The notes under the pieces: model-generated
Database searches by the model: none
What the model was told of the DNA's origin: nothing
The model's input: only the letters and a program-made list of their open reading frames with translations
Translations under genes and position numbers: made by a program
Shown: positions 17,795 to 26,527 of the stretch, one piece after another
How the letters are laid out: every line of letters starts with the position of its first letter
How positions within the stretch are numbered: the stretch's first letter is position 1
Source: G965230065 sp965230065
GTDB lineage: Bacteria; Bacteroidota; Bacteroidia; Cytophagales; Cyclobacteriaceae
DNA length: 64,000 bases
NCBI GenBank assembly: GCA_965230065.1
Contig: OZ245942.1
Coordinates: 4,340,001-4,404,000 of the forward strand
Reading direction: 5' to 3'

Positions 17795-18126
17795 ATGAAG
17801 CAATTACTTCTTTTGTTTGTTATTTTTGTAGTTCCCATTTCATTTTTGCACAGTCTGAAAAGGCACCAGTTACTTTATATGATAAAGGAATGAACACGGT
17901 GGGTTTAAATTTTTCAGGAGGCTTTGGCAGTTATTTCGGGTTCGTAGGGGATACTTATTTGAACCAGTTTGGTGCCGGAGGAGGCATCTCTTACAACGGC
18001 ATCTTCAATAAAGTAGGAATAGAGCTTATCACACTTTACTCTGTTACGACGATTGATGGTAATTCAAATGATGGCTTCACTACTTCTCTCAGGCTTAAAT
18101 TTTTCTTTGGGCCAGCCTGGCGTTAA
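17795..18126 (+). pseudogene. Small outer-membrane beta-barrel-like protein, frameshifted in a T run
   Basis: A signal peptide (MKQLLLLFVIFVVPIS) starts at ATG 17795, 13 bp after the serpin stop, but this frame soon ends. The natural continuation AQSEKAPVTLYDKGMNTVG and the Gly/aromatic strands LNFSGGFGSYFGF and LRLKFFFGP lie in another frame. Restoring one T to the run at 17843-17847 would give SFFAQS, a normal signal peptidase site, and an unbroken ~110-residue protein. It is therefore a one-base deletion, a sequencing error or a slippage-switched gene. The predicted mature protein is small and barrel-like; family unknown. Confidence 0.6.
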
Positions 18127-18308
18127 AATAGCCAAGTTCTGTTTGTCCCTTCGTTTAATAGCGCCTGCATAAAATAACTTTTCTGGCTGAAGAATGCTTT
18201 TCCAAATTAACGATTCATCCCCCATACTTTTTTTACAACCCAAAATTCTCGTAAACTTGCAAGTAAAGTATGTAATACTTGATCCCATAAACCTGGAACT
18301 ACACGAAC

Positions 18309-19961
18309 ATGCAACAGAAAACGCTAAAAATCCATCCGGCTGATGATATTATTGTAGCCCTGGCCAACCTGAAAAAAGGCGAAACCGTAACGCTGAACGG
18401 TGATTCTTATGAAATTCAGGATGACGTTCCCGCCAAACATAAATTTGCCTCTAAGGATTTTGAACCTGGAGACCGTGTACATTTATATGGCGTAACCGTA
18501 GGTGAAGTGAAGGAACCTATACCTAAGGGGGGAGCTATAACTACGGGCAATATTTCACATGTGGCTGATGAGTATACATTAAGGTCCAGAAATACGGATT
18601 GGAAAGCTCCAGATGTGAGTCGCTGGGCTAACCAAACCTTTATGGGATACCATCGGGCCGATGGCAAAGTAGGCACGGCCAACCACTGGCTTTTCATTCC
18701 CCTGGTATTTTGTGAAAACCGCAACCTGCTCGTCATCAAAGAAGCGTTGGAAAATGAACTGGGTTATGGCAATACCAAAGGCTATGATGTAAATGTGCAA
18801 TCATTGGTCAGCCAATACCAGGGCGGTGCTTCTGCAGATGCCATGCTGGACACCGATATCATCATGACCGCCGAGGAAATCAGCAGCAAGCGGGTATTCC
18901 CGAATGTGGATGGTATTAAGTTTCTGACCCACGAAGGGGGTTGTGGGGGCACGCGTAAAGATTCTGAAACCCTTTGTGCCCTTTTTGCCGGGTACATCAC
19001 ACATCCCAATGTGGCCGGTGCTACCGTGCTGAGCCTGGGCTGCCAGAACGCCGAGGTGAAAACCCTGCAAGAAAAAATAAAAAAACTAGACCCGAATTTC
19101 AGTAAACCGCTTCATATCCTGGAACAGCAGAAAAGTAAATCTGAACCGGATATGATTGCAGAAGCCATCAAGAAAACTTTTGTTGGGCTGGCAGAAGCCA
19201 ACCGTTTGGAAAGAAAGCCCGCACCTTTAAGCAAACTGGTGGTAGGACTGGAGTGTGGTGGTTCTGATGGTTTTTCAGGTATTTCTGCTAATCCGGCAGT
19301 AGGCCATGCTGCCGATTTGGTGACAGCTTTGGGCGGTTCTGTGGTGCTTTCGGAGTTTCCGGAGCTTTGCGGGGTAGAGCAGGAACTAACCGACCGCTGT
19401 GTGGATGAAGATACCGCCCGGAAATTTATTGAAATCATGCGGGCATACAGCGCCAGTGCCGAAGCCGTAGGATCTGGTTTTGATGCCAATCCATCTCCCG
19501 GAAATATCAAAGACGGCCTCATTACCGATGCGATCAAATCGGCCGGGGCTGCCAAAAAAGGGGGCACTTCCCCAGTTACTGCCGTGCTTGATTATACCGA
19601 ACAAGTAACAAAACCCGGGTTGAACCTGCTATGTACACCGGGTAATGATGTGGAGTCTACAACGGGCCTCGCAGGATCAGGATCGAACGTGATTTTATTT
19701 ACCACTGGCCTGGGCACGCCTACCGGAAACCCCGTGGCTCCGGTCATTAAAGTTTCCAGTAATAATGCCCTGGCGCAAAGGATGCCCGATATTATTGACT
19801 TCAACGCAGGCACCATCATTACCGGGGAAGATACTATTGAAACCAAAGGGGAGGAAATGCTGGAATACATCATCAAAGTAGCAAGCGGGGAAGCCACACC
19901 CCACGCCGTTCGCCTCGGACAAGATGACTTCATTCCCTGGAAGCGGGGTGTTTCCCTTTAA
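18309..19961 (+). CDS. uxaA: Altronate dehydratase (UxaA family)
   Basis: A 550-residue enzyme dehydrating D-altronate to 2-keto-3-deoxygluconate in galacturonate catabolism. An N-terminal SAF-type domain (about residues 1-90, with DIIVALANLKKGETVTL) is followed by the large UxaA domain with the conserved Gly/Cys motifs THEGGCGGTRKDSETLC, LSLGCQNAE and LECGGSDGFSGISANPAVG. The full-length two-domain form is present. It is 144 bp upstream of the tagaturonate reductase on the same strand, so the two steps of the pathway are paired. Isomerase (uxaC) and KDG enzymes are not in the window. Confidence 0.93.
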   Translation: MQQKTLKIHPADDIIVALANLKKGETVTLNGDSYEIQDDVPAKHKFASKDFEPGDRVHLYGVTVGEVKEPIPKGGAITTGNISHVADEYTLRSRNTDWKAPDVSRWANQTFMGYHRADGKVGTANHWLFIPLVFCENRNLLVIKEALENELGYGNTKGYDVNVQSLVSQYQGGASADAMLDTDIIMTAEEISSKRVFPNVDGIKFLTHEGGCGGTRKDSETLCALFAGYITHPNVAGATVLSLGCQNAEVKTLQEKIKKLDPNFSKPLHILEQQKSKSEPDMIAEAIKKTFVGLAEANRLERKPAPLSKLVVGLECGGSDGFSGISANPAVGHAADLVTALGGSVVLSEFPELCGVEQELTDRCVDEDTARKFIEIMRAYSASAEAVGSGFDANPSPGNIKDGLITDAIKSAGAAKKGGTSPVTAVLDYTEQVTKPGLNLLCTPGNDVESTTGLAGSGSNVILFTTGLGTPTGNPVAPVIKVSSNNALAQRMPDIIDFNAGTIITGEDTIETKGEEMLEYIIKVASGEATPHAVRLGQDDFIPWKRGVSL

Positions 19962-20105
19962 CATAATTCCCGCAGTTATTGCTACAATGGAATTGCGCCC
20001 CCCCGGGTTAAAAGACAACCTGCAATAAGTATTTCGGGGAAAAAATGGGGAAGCGACACGAGGGCGGAAATTGCAAAAACGACTTAATTATTATTATTTG
20101 GTACT

Positions 20106-21644
20106 ATGACACTGTTACAACTCAATCAATCTTTAATCAAAGAAAAAAAATACAATCAGGCGGAAAATTTACAAGTGCCCTCTGAAGAACAATTAAACTT
20201 TCCTGAAAAAGTACTGCAATTTGGCTCGGGAGCATTGTTACGGGGCTTTACCGATTTTTTTATTGACCAGGCACACCGTAAAAATTTATTTGATGGGAGG
20301 GTAGTGATTGTGAATTCCACCCGCTCAGGCCGTGGGGCTGCTTTCAATGACCAGGATGGATTGTTTACGCTTAGGGTGGAAGGCTTTGCCAAAGGGGAAA
20401 CCGTGAAAGAATATATGGTGAACGGAGCCATCAGCCGGGCCATTTCTGCCGCGGATGAATGGGATGAGGTCTTGAAATGTGCCAAAAACCCGGAATTGTC
20501 CGTAATTACTTCCAACACCACCGAAGTAGGTATTACCCTCAAAGAAGATGACGATTTGCAAGCTTCCCCTCCCGCATCTTTCCCGGGAAAATTAACTGCT
20601 TTTTTATACCAAAGATATGAGGCACTGGGCGGAACCAATGAGAGCGGGCTGGTGATACTGCCTACCGAACTGATTTTGGATAATGGGAGCAAACTGAAAG
20701 AAATTGTCCTTACCCTGGCAGAAAAAAACAATCTTGGTACGGACTTTACCCAATGGTTGAAAAAAGCAAATATTTTCTGTAATACCCTGGTAGACCGCAT
20801 CGTCCCCGGCACTCCTGATGAGAAAAAACAGCAGGCCATATTTGAAGAACTGGGTTTTACCGATGATTTGCTCACAGTAAGCGAAGTATACCGCTTGTTC
20901 GCGATAGAAGGAAATCAGCAGCTTTTGTATGAAAAAGCCCCCTTTTTAAAGGTGGATGAAAGTATCATCATCAGCGAAGATATCACGCCTTACCGGGAAC
21001 GGAAGCTACGCATTCTGAACGGAGGCCATACCATCAGCGTGGCAGCTGGTTATTTGTGCGGATTAGCAACCGTGTACGATTGTATGCAAGATGAGGTGAT
21101 GAAGAAGTTTATTTCACAGGTTATTCATGACGAAATTGTGCCGTCATTGGATATTGACCAGCAAATGGCGAAAGAATTTGCCAATGATGTGCTGGACCGG
21201 TTCCGCAACCCTTTCCTCAACCATCAGTTGCTCAGCATTACTTTACAATACACTTCCAAAATGAGCATGCGCAACGGGGCTACTTTTGTACGTTATTACC
21301 AAAAATATGACAAAGTACCCGAGCTGATGTGTGCTGGTTTTGCCGCGTATTTATTATTTGCCCGTCCACAAAAAGTATCGGAAGGAAAATATTACGGAAT
21401 TTATGAAGGTAAGGAATACCTGATTAATGATGATAAGGCTGAATATTTGATGAAACTGTGGGCAAGTGTAAATACAGACAATGGTGAAGAAATGGGTGTA
21501 TTGGTAAAAAACCTGCTCTCCGATGAAGAACTGTGGGGATCATCCTTACCTGAAATTGATGGGCTGACAGCTAAAATTGCCCAATATCTTAATCAGTATA
21601 TTCAATCAGGGGTGAAGTCAACCCTGGCAAAAGTTTTGGAGTAG
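20106..21644 (+). CDS. uxaB: Tagaturonate reductase (altronate oxidoreductase)
   Basis: A 512-residue member of the long-chain mannitol dehydrogenase family that reduces tagaturonate to altronate with NADH. The N-terminal Rossmann segment reads VLQFGSGALLRGFTDFFIDQ; NTLVDRIVPGTPDEKK and RKLRILNGGHT mark the catalytic and C-terminal domains, with the family Lys-Asn-His arrangement. Its position behind altronate dehydratase supports UxaB over fructuronate reductase. Downstream is a 132-bp convergent gap with a short stem (AGCGG/CCGCT near 21725-21745). Confidence 0.9.
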   Translation: MTLLQLNQSLIKEKKYNQAENLQVPSEEQLNFPEKVLQFGSGALLRGFTDFFIDQAHRKNLFDGRVVIVNSTRSGRGAAFNDQDGLFTLRVEGFAKGETVKEYMVNGAISRAISAADEWDEVLKCAKNPELSVITSNTTEVGITLKEDDDLQASPPASFPGKLTAFLYQRYEALGGTNESGLVILPTELILDNGSKLKEIVLTLAEKNNLGTDFTQWLKKANIFCNTLVDRIVPGTPDEKKQQAIFEELGFTDDLLTVSEVYRLFAIEGNQQLLYEKAPFLKVDESIIISEDITPYRERKLRILNGGHTISVAAGYLCGLATVYDCMQDEVMKKFISQVIHDEIVPSLDIDQQMAKEFANDVLDRFRNPFLNHQLLSITLQYTSKMSMRNGATFVRYYQKYDKVPELMCAGFAAYLLFARPQKVSEGKYYGIYEGKEYLINDDKAEYLMKLWASVNTDNGEEMGVLVKNLLSDEELWGSSLPEIDGLTAKIAQYLNQYIQSGVKSTLAKVLE

Positions 21645-21776
21645 GGGAGGCTTGTGCAAATACCGTGGCATTGTACTGACAAACAGATTATGTCGGATTA
21701 TTGTAAAAATATTGGGTCTCCGTAGAGCGGTCCACCGAGCCGCTTTACTATAACTGGCAGAACTAATTTGTCTGTA

Positions 21777-22385
21777 CTAATCTTCCATCACTTCCTGCGC
21801 CAGGGCTTTTACCCAATCCTTGTACAAAGCAGCCTCCAGGGTACAGGCATCGGTACACATTTGCTGCCATTTCGGTGAAAAATCCCTTAATTGCTGCTCC
21901 ATTTCCCGCAAATGGTTAATTTCTTCGGCAATGATGCTTTTTACATTTACCCGGCTGTTGGTTTCAGTAAGCACAGACTGGTAGATGGGATACAACTCAT
22001 CTGCCCTTACTTCAATGGCATAGGTTACCAGCAAATAGGCAGCAAATTTCAGCTTTTCATGCTTAAGTTCATAGGTTGATTTCAAATGTCGGCATACCTT
22101 GATGTCGAGCGTATGCAAGTAATAATAGCTGAAAAGCGGGGCTAGTAAATAGGCCCTTTCATACGTGGGACAGGTATTCCCGGCTACTTTTTTAATTTGC
22201 TTTTTCAAATAGTAAGCGTGCCGGGCTTCTTCAGCAGCATGTTTTAAAATAATCTCATTCACAAAAATGGGATGTTCGCAATTCTTAATCTTTTTTGCCC
22301 CAGCATTTTCCATCATAGAAAGGGTGTTGACCCAGCGGGCATGGGTTTCGGGATTGGCTACGATTTTTCTTATTATATCTTTCAT
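21777..22385 (-). CDS. Ferritin-like diiron protein, last gene of the biotin operon
   Basis: A 202-residue helical protein with the four-helix diiron pattern: Glu26 in helix 1, ExxH (Glu53-His56, EEARH) in helix 2, Glu125 in helix 3 and ExxH (Glu155-His158, EEINH) in helix 4. This arrangement binds two irons in ferritin-like oxidases and desaturase relatives. The ATG follows the bioA stop by 1 bp, so it is translationally coupled to the biotin genes. I do not recognise it as a named biotin enzyme. No bioC, bioH, bioI or bioW is present, so a role in making the pimeloyl precursor or assisting bioB is conceivable, but that is inference. Confidence 0.75.
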   Translation of the reverse strand: MKDIIRKIVANPETHARWVNTLSMMENAGAKKIKNCEHPIFVNEIILKHAAEEARHAYYLKKQIKKVAGNTCPTYERAYLLAPLFSYYYLHTLDIKVCRHLKSTYELKHEKLKFAAYLLVTYAIEVRADELYPIYQSVLTETNSRVNVKSIIAEEINHLREMEQQLRDFSPKWQQMCTDACTLEAALYKDWVKALAQEVMED

Positions 22386-22386
22386 A

Positions 22387-23676
22387 TTAAAAATATTTCT
22401 CTTTCAAAAATTGTATGGCCTTCTGCATCACTTCGTACACAAATTCCAGTTCTTCCCAGGTAATGCAATAAGGAGGCATAAAATACAGAATATTTCCCAA
22501 TGGGCGGAGTACTATCCCTTTTTCCATACTAAAATTATAAGCATCAACCCTGATTTTATTAAAATAAGAAGAGCCTTCTTTGGTGTTTAACTCCACTGCC
22601 AGGATAGTGCCTGTACTGCGGGCTTCTTTCACAAATGGGTCTTCTTTGATCGTGTTCACAAAAGCAATATGGTTTTTGCTAATCATTCCAATTTGCTCCT
22701 GGCAACCTTTTTCTAATAACAAATCGATGGCAGCATTGGCAGCGGCACAGGCAATGGGGTTGGCGGTGTAGGAATGCCCGTGAAATAAAGCTTTTGCCAT
22801 TTCATCAGCATAAAAGGCATCATAAATTTTTTCAGAACATGCCGTTACCCCCAAAGGCAAAAAGCCTCCGGTAATACCTTTCGATACGCAAATGATGTCA
22901 GGAATGAGTTTTACATATTCTACAGCGAAGTTTTTTCCGGTGCGCCCAAAGCCCGTCATCACTTCATCGGCAATGCACAGTATGTTGTATTCTTTGGCAA
23001 TAGCAAGCAATTTGTCCAGGTTTTCGGGTGAATACATTTGCATCCCGGCAGCGCCCTGTACCAAAGGTTCAAAAATAAAAGCCCCCACATCACCTTTTTG
23101 GGCTAATTTTGTGAACTGCCCTATACTTTCCTGAATGGCATCATCTGAGGGAAAAGGGATGTGATTTACTTCAAACAATAAGTCATTGAAAGGAGCATTA
23201 AAGACATTCCGTTCACCTACGGCCATGGCTCCAAAGGTATCCCCGTGATAAGCGCCGGAAAGGGCAACTACCTTATTTTTGTGTTTTTGCCCGGTATTGT
23301 GCCAGTATTGTAATGCCATTTTTAGCCCTACTTCCACTGAGGTTGAACCATTATCAGAGTAAAATATTTTTGAAAAATTACCGGGTAGCATATTCACCAG
23401 TTTTTCAGCCAGCGAGATGGCCGGGGTGTGGGTGAAACCGGCAAATATCACATGCTCCAACTCCTGCGCCTGCCGGGCAATACATTTGGCAATGTGAGGA
23501 TGGGCGTGCCCGTGAATATTCACCCACCAGGAAGAAATCGCGTCCAGGTATTTTTTACCATCTTGGGTGTGCAAATAACAGCCTTCTGCCTTTTGTATAT
23601 GAAGGGGTGGGGCGGCCAGTTTCATCTGTGTAAAGGGATGCCATATATATTGTTTGTCTTTTTCAGTGAAATTCAT
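22387..23676 (-). CDS. bioA: Adenosylmethionine-8-amino-7-oxononanoate aminotransferase
   Basis: A 429-residue class III PLP aminotransferase converting KAPA to DAPA with S-adenosylmethionine as amino donor. Family marks are YIWHPFTQM at the N-terminus, AISSWWVNIHGHAHP, the phosphate-binding SDNGSTSVEVGLKMA, the cofactor Asp in IADEVMTGFGRTG, and the Schiff-base Lys in CVSKGITGGFLPLG. Its start overlaps the bioD end by 14 bp, and its stop is 1 bp from the ferritin-like gene, so it is within a tightly coupled operon. Confidence 0.95.
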   Translation of the reverse strand: MNFTEKDKQYIWHPFTQMKLAAPPLHIQKAEGCYLHTQDGKKYLDAISSWWVNIHGHAHPHIAKCIARQAQELEHVIFAGFTHTPAISLAEKLVNMLPGNFSKIFYSDNGSTSVEVGLKMALQYWHNTGQKHKNKVVALSGAYHGDTFGAMAVGERNVFNAPFNDLLFEVNHIPFPSDDAIQESIGQFTKLAQKGDVGAFIFEPLVQGAAGMQMYSPENLDKLLAIAKEYNILCIADEVMTGFGRTGKNFAVEYVKLIPDIICVSKGITGGFLPLGVTACSEKIYDAFYADEMAKALFHGHSYTANPIACAAANAAIDLLLEKGCQEQIGMISKNHIAFVNTIKEDPFVKEARSTGTILAVELNTKEGSSYFNKIRVDAYNFSMEKGIVLRPLGNILYFMPPYCITWEELEFVYEVMQKAIQFLKEKYF

Positions 23677-24298
23677 GTAACTCTTTTTTTAGATGAGCAG
23701 CAATAGTAGTTGCAAAATCCCCGATAATATTTTTGTTTACTTTTTCAAATTTTGGAATGGATAACAGCAAAGGAAGTCGGGTATGTTCCAGGATAAAGTC
23801 CCTGGAAGAAGGTACTTCTTCACCACAAAACACCAGCCCCAGCACCGGAATTTGTGCTTTTTTGAGGGCATCTGCACTTAACAGGGTATGGTTGATACTG
23901 CCCAAATAGTTGTTGGAAACCAAAATCATCGGCAATGCTAAATGCTTTATCATGTCAATATTCAGAAAACCTTTGGCCAGGGGCGACATCAATCCACCTG
24001 CGGTTTCAACAATCAGATGATTGGATGTTTTGGGAAGCGTTATTTTTTCAGGGCTGATTTCCACCCCATCTTCCCGGGCAGCCCAGTGTGGTGAGGCCGG
24101 AATGCTCAGCCGGAATGCTTCTTCATGCACCTGGCATGCAGGGTTACTTACGTTCTTTTTAATAAAAATGCTATCTGAATTATCCAGGTCCCCGGCCTGA
24201 ACCGGCTTCCAGTAATCATAGCCCAGGGCCTGGGCCAGTACGGCTGAGGTTACGGTTTTTCCGATCTCGGTATGTATTCCGGCAATGATGAAATTCAT
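23663..24298 (-). CDS. bioD: Dethiobiotin synthase
   Basis: A 211-residue P-loop ATPase that closes the ureido ring from DAPA, CO2 and ATP. The Walker A-like loop is GIHTEIGKTVTS near residue 6; family members usually have GTDTxxGKT, so the second and fourth positions differ slightly. VETAGGLMSPL is the conserved substrate-binding segment. It overlaps bioF by 4 bp (ATGA) and bioA by 14 bp. Confidence 0.92.
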   Translation of the reverse strand: MNFIIAGIHTEIGKTVTSAVLAQALGYDYWKPVQAGDLDNSDSIFIKKNVSNPACQVHEEAFRLSIPASPHWAAREDGVEISPEKITLPKTSNHLIVETAGGLMSPLAKGFLNIDMIKHLALPMILVSNNYLGSINHTLLSADALKKAQIPVLGLVFCGEEVPSSRDFILEHTRLPLLLSIPKFEKVNKNIIGDFATTIAAHLKKELHEFH

Positions 24299-25410
24299 GC
24301 AAAAAAGGCTTTTACGGTTTGCACTAATTGATCTACCTGCGCAAAGGTATTAAAACTATGCAGGCAAACCCTTATCCGCTCGCTTCCTTTAGGAACGGTA
24401 GGCGACAAAATAGCTTTCACAAAAAATCCGGCCTCTTGTAAGCAGTTGGCTAATGATACAACTTTGGTATTGTCAGGAATGATAATGCCCTGTATGGGAG
24501 AGTCGCTGTTTAAATACTGAATTCCCCGTATTTTCTCAATGTTTTCCTGAAAATGGCGGATCAGTAGCAATAAATGTTTTCTTTCCGCATCCGGCAAAAG
24601 TTGGTAAGCCTGCTGAATTTGCAAGTATAAGTGAGGAGGTAAGCCGGTGGTATAAATAAATGAACGGGCATGGTTCACCAAAAACCCACGCAAAGTTTTA
24701 CTTCCTAATACAATGGCCCCGTGCAGGCCCAGGGCTTTCCCAAGTGTATGCACCCGCGCCCATATCCGGTCTTCCAATCCTTCCTGCACTACCAACCCTT
24801 CACCTTTTTTTCCGAATACGCCCGTGGCATGGGCTTCATCCACAATGAGGGCTGCGTTGTACTGTTGGCAGAGACTTGCCATTTCAGCAAGCGGGGCTGT
24901 ATCCCCATCCATGGAATAAACAGATTCTACGGCTACCCACGTTCTTCCTGAAGTCTTTCGTAGTTTTTTTTCCAGGTCAGCCAGGTCATTGTGTTTGAAT
25001 TTGAACCGTTTTCCCAGGCTGAGGCGCATACCATCGATGATGCTGGCATGGATATGTTCATCATAAAGATAGGTGTCCTGTCGGGTGGCCAGGCAGGAAA
25101 ACAGCCCTACATTGGCCATGTAGCCCGTATTGAAAATCAGCCCGGCCTCAGCGTGGTGGTAGGTTGCCACTAACTTCTCGGTATCCTCTGCCAATTTTGA
25201 ATTGCCGGAAATCAGGCGGGAACCGGTAGCTCCTGCAGACAAGTTGTCCGGTATTTTTTTCAGTAAAGGGTGGGAGGCAAAGCCAAGGTAATCGTTAGAG
25301 CAAAAGTCGACCAGGTTTTCCGGGCATATCAGTTTTCGGAGCAATCCTGCTTCCTGTCTCTTTTCCAGCAGTTCCTGTAAATATGCATCAATTGAACCGG
25401 CAACAGTCAT
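24295..25410 (-). CDS. bioF: 8-amino-7-oxononanoate synthase
   Basis: A 371-residue alpha-oxoamine synthase that joins pimeloyl-CoA/ACP and alanine to give KAPA. It shows FCSNDYLGFA, AGATGSRLISGNS, the PLP Asp/His segment VDEAHATGVFG and the Lys site HTLGKALGLHGA. Here the residue before the PLP Lys is Gly, not the more usual Ser, which is a small deviation. It starts 18 bp after the bioB stop and overlaps bioD by 4 bp. Confidence 0.92.
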   Translation of the reverse strand: MTVAGSIDAYLQELLEKRQEAGLLRKLICPENLVDFCSNDYLGFASHPLLKKIPDNLSAGATGSRLISGNSKLAEDTEKLVATYHHAEAGLIFNTGYMANVGLFSCLATRQDTYLYDEHIHASIIDGMRLSLGKRFKFKHNDLADLEKKLRKTSGRTWVAVESVYSMDGDTAPLAEMASLCQQYNAALIVDEAHATGVFGKKGEGLVVQEGLEDRIWARVHTLGKALGLHGAIVLGSKTLRGFLVNHARSFIYTTGLPPHLYLQIQQAYQLLPDAERKHLLLLIRHFQENIEKIRGIQYLNSDSPIQGIIIPDNTKVVSLANCLQEAGFFVKAILSPTVPKGSERIRVCLHSFNTFAQVDQLVQTVKAFFA

Positions 25411-25428
25411 GAATACAAAATGAATAAT

Positions 25429-26415
25429 TTACTCCGAATGTTTAGCTTTTTGAGGTTCACCTTTAAAAGGGGCACGGGGGCGCAAACCCAGTATGTTGAA
25501 CATTTCCAAATCTTCGTCAAACTCCGGATTAGGTGTGGTAAGCAGCTTTTCCCCGGCGAAAATAGAATTGGCACCGGCCATAAAGCACAGGGCTTGTTCG
25601 GCCAGGCTCATTTCATTCCTTCCTGCCGAGAGGCGCACCACACTTTTGGGCATAATAATGCGCGCTGTGGCAATCATGCGCACCATTTCGTCAATTTGTA
25701 CCCTTTGGCTGTTTTCCAGAGGGGTTCCTTTTACCGGTACTAAAGCATTGATGGGCACTGATTCAGGATGCACGGGCAAAGTGGCAAGCGTGTGCAGCAT
25801 GTGGATGCGGTCGTCTTCACTTTCGCCCATACCAACAATACCGCCGCTGCACACGGTCATTTTTGCTTTCCGTACATTATCCAGCGTATTGAGGCGGTCG
25901 TCAAACGTACGGGTGGTGATGATGCTGTCGTAGTATTCAGAAGAAGTATCTATGTTATGATTGTAAGCAAAACAACCGGCTGCTTTCAGTTTTTCCGCCT
26001 GCTCGTGGGTGAGCATGCCCAGAGTACAGCAAACTTCCATACCCATATCATTAACGGCCGATACCATTTCCAGCACCCGGTCAAAATCACGGTTATCCCT
26101 CACTTCCCTCCAGGCAGCTCCCATGCACAGGCGGGAAGCTCCGTTGGCTTTTGCATTTTCTGCCAGGGATTTTACTTTTTCCAGTGGCATGAGTGGGTGT
26201 ACATCCACGTCGGTATGGTAGCGGGCTGCTTGTGGGCAATAGGCACAGTCCTCTTTGCAACCGCCCGTTTTGATAGATACCAGGCTGCTGATTTGCACTT
26301 CGGCATAAGATTCGTTTTGGCGGTGTACGGTAGCAGCTTCAAAAATCAGGTCGAGCAGGGGACGGCTGTAAATTTCTTTTATTTCCCCAAGAGTCCAGTT
26401 GTTGCGTAAAGTCAT
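25429..26415 (-). CDS. bioB: Biotin synthase
   Basis: A 328-residue radical SAM enzyme inserting sulfur into dethiobiotin. The radical SAM cluster motif is CKEDCAYC within KTGGCKEDCAYCPQAARY, and EVCCTLGML and YNHNIDTSSEYY are typical BioB segments. GRNEMSLAEQALCFMAGANS near the C-terminus is also conserved. It is the first gene of the bioB-F-D-A-ferritin-like operon and is divergent from the NAD(P)HX repair gene. A palindrome 23 bp before the ATG may be its operator. Confidence 0.96.
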   Translation of the reverse strand: MTLRNNWTLGEIKEIYSRPLLDLIFEAATVHRQNESYAEVQISSLVSIKTGGCKEDCAYCPQAARYHTDVDVHPLMPLEKVKSLAENAKANGASRLCMGAAWREVRDNRDFDRVLEMVSAVNDMGMEVCCTLGMLTHEQAEKLKAAGCFAYNHNIDTSSEYYDSIITTRTFDDRLNTLDNVRKAKMTVCSGGIVGMGESEDDRIHMLHTLATLPVHPESVPINALVPVKGTPLENSQRVQIDEMVRMIATARIIMPKSVVRLSAGRNEMSLAEQALCFMAGANSIFAGEKLLTTPNPEFDEDLEMFNILGLRPRAPFKGEPQKAKHSE

Positions 26416-26437
26416 TTGTTGTGGTTGCTATTTTGAT

Positions 26438-26453
26438 TTTGTAAACTTACAAA
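26438..26453. promoter_or_regulatory. Palindrome upstream of bioB, possible biotin operator
   Basis: TTTGTAA-AC-TTACAAA is a perfect 16-bp palindrome starting 23 bp before the bioB ATG. It contains TTGTAAAC, which matches the half-site recognised by the biotin repressor BirA in other bacteria, but the long spacer between half-sites typical of BirA operators is missing. The assignment is tentative. Confidence 0.4.
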
Positions 26454-26527
26454 GTTGCGGGGAAAAGTTAATGTTTCCTGTGAATAGATGAATAATTGAA
26501 CCATGAAAATATTTAATTGCCTGAATT

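Noticed and set aside
20156..20875. 239-codon minus-strand frame opposite tagaturonate reductase
   Set aside because: Ser-rich shadow of uxaB with no recognisable domain.
21725..21745. AGCGG/CCGCT stem between uxaB and the ferritin-like gene as a tRNA fragment
   Set aside because: No cloverleaf or T-arm can be built; at most a weak convergent terminator.
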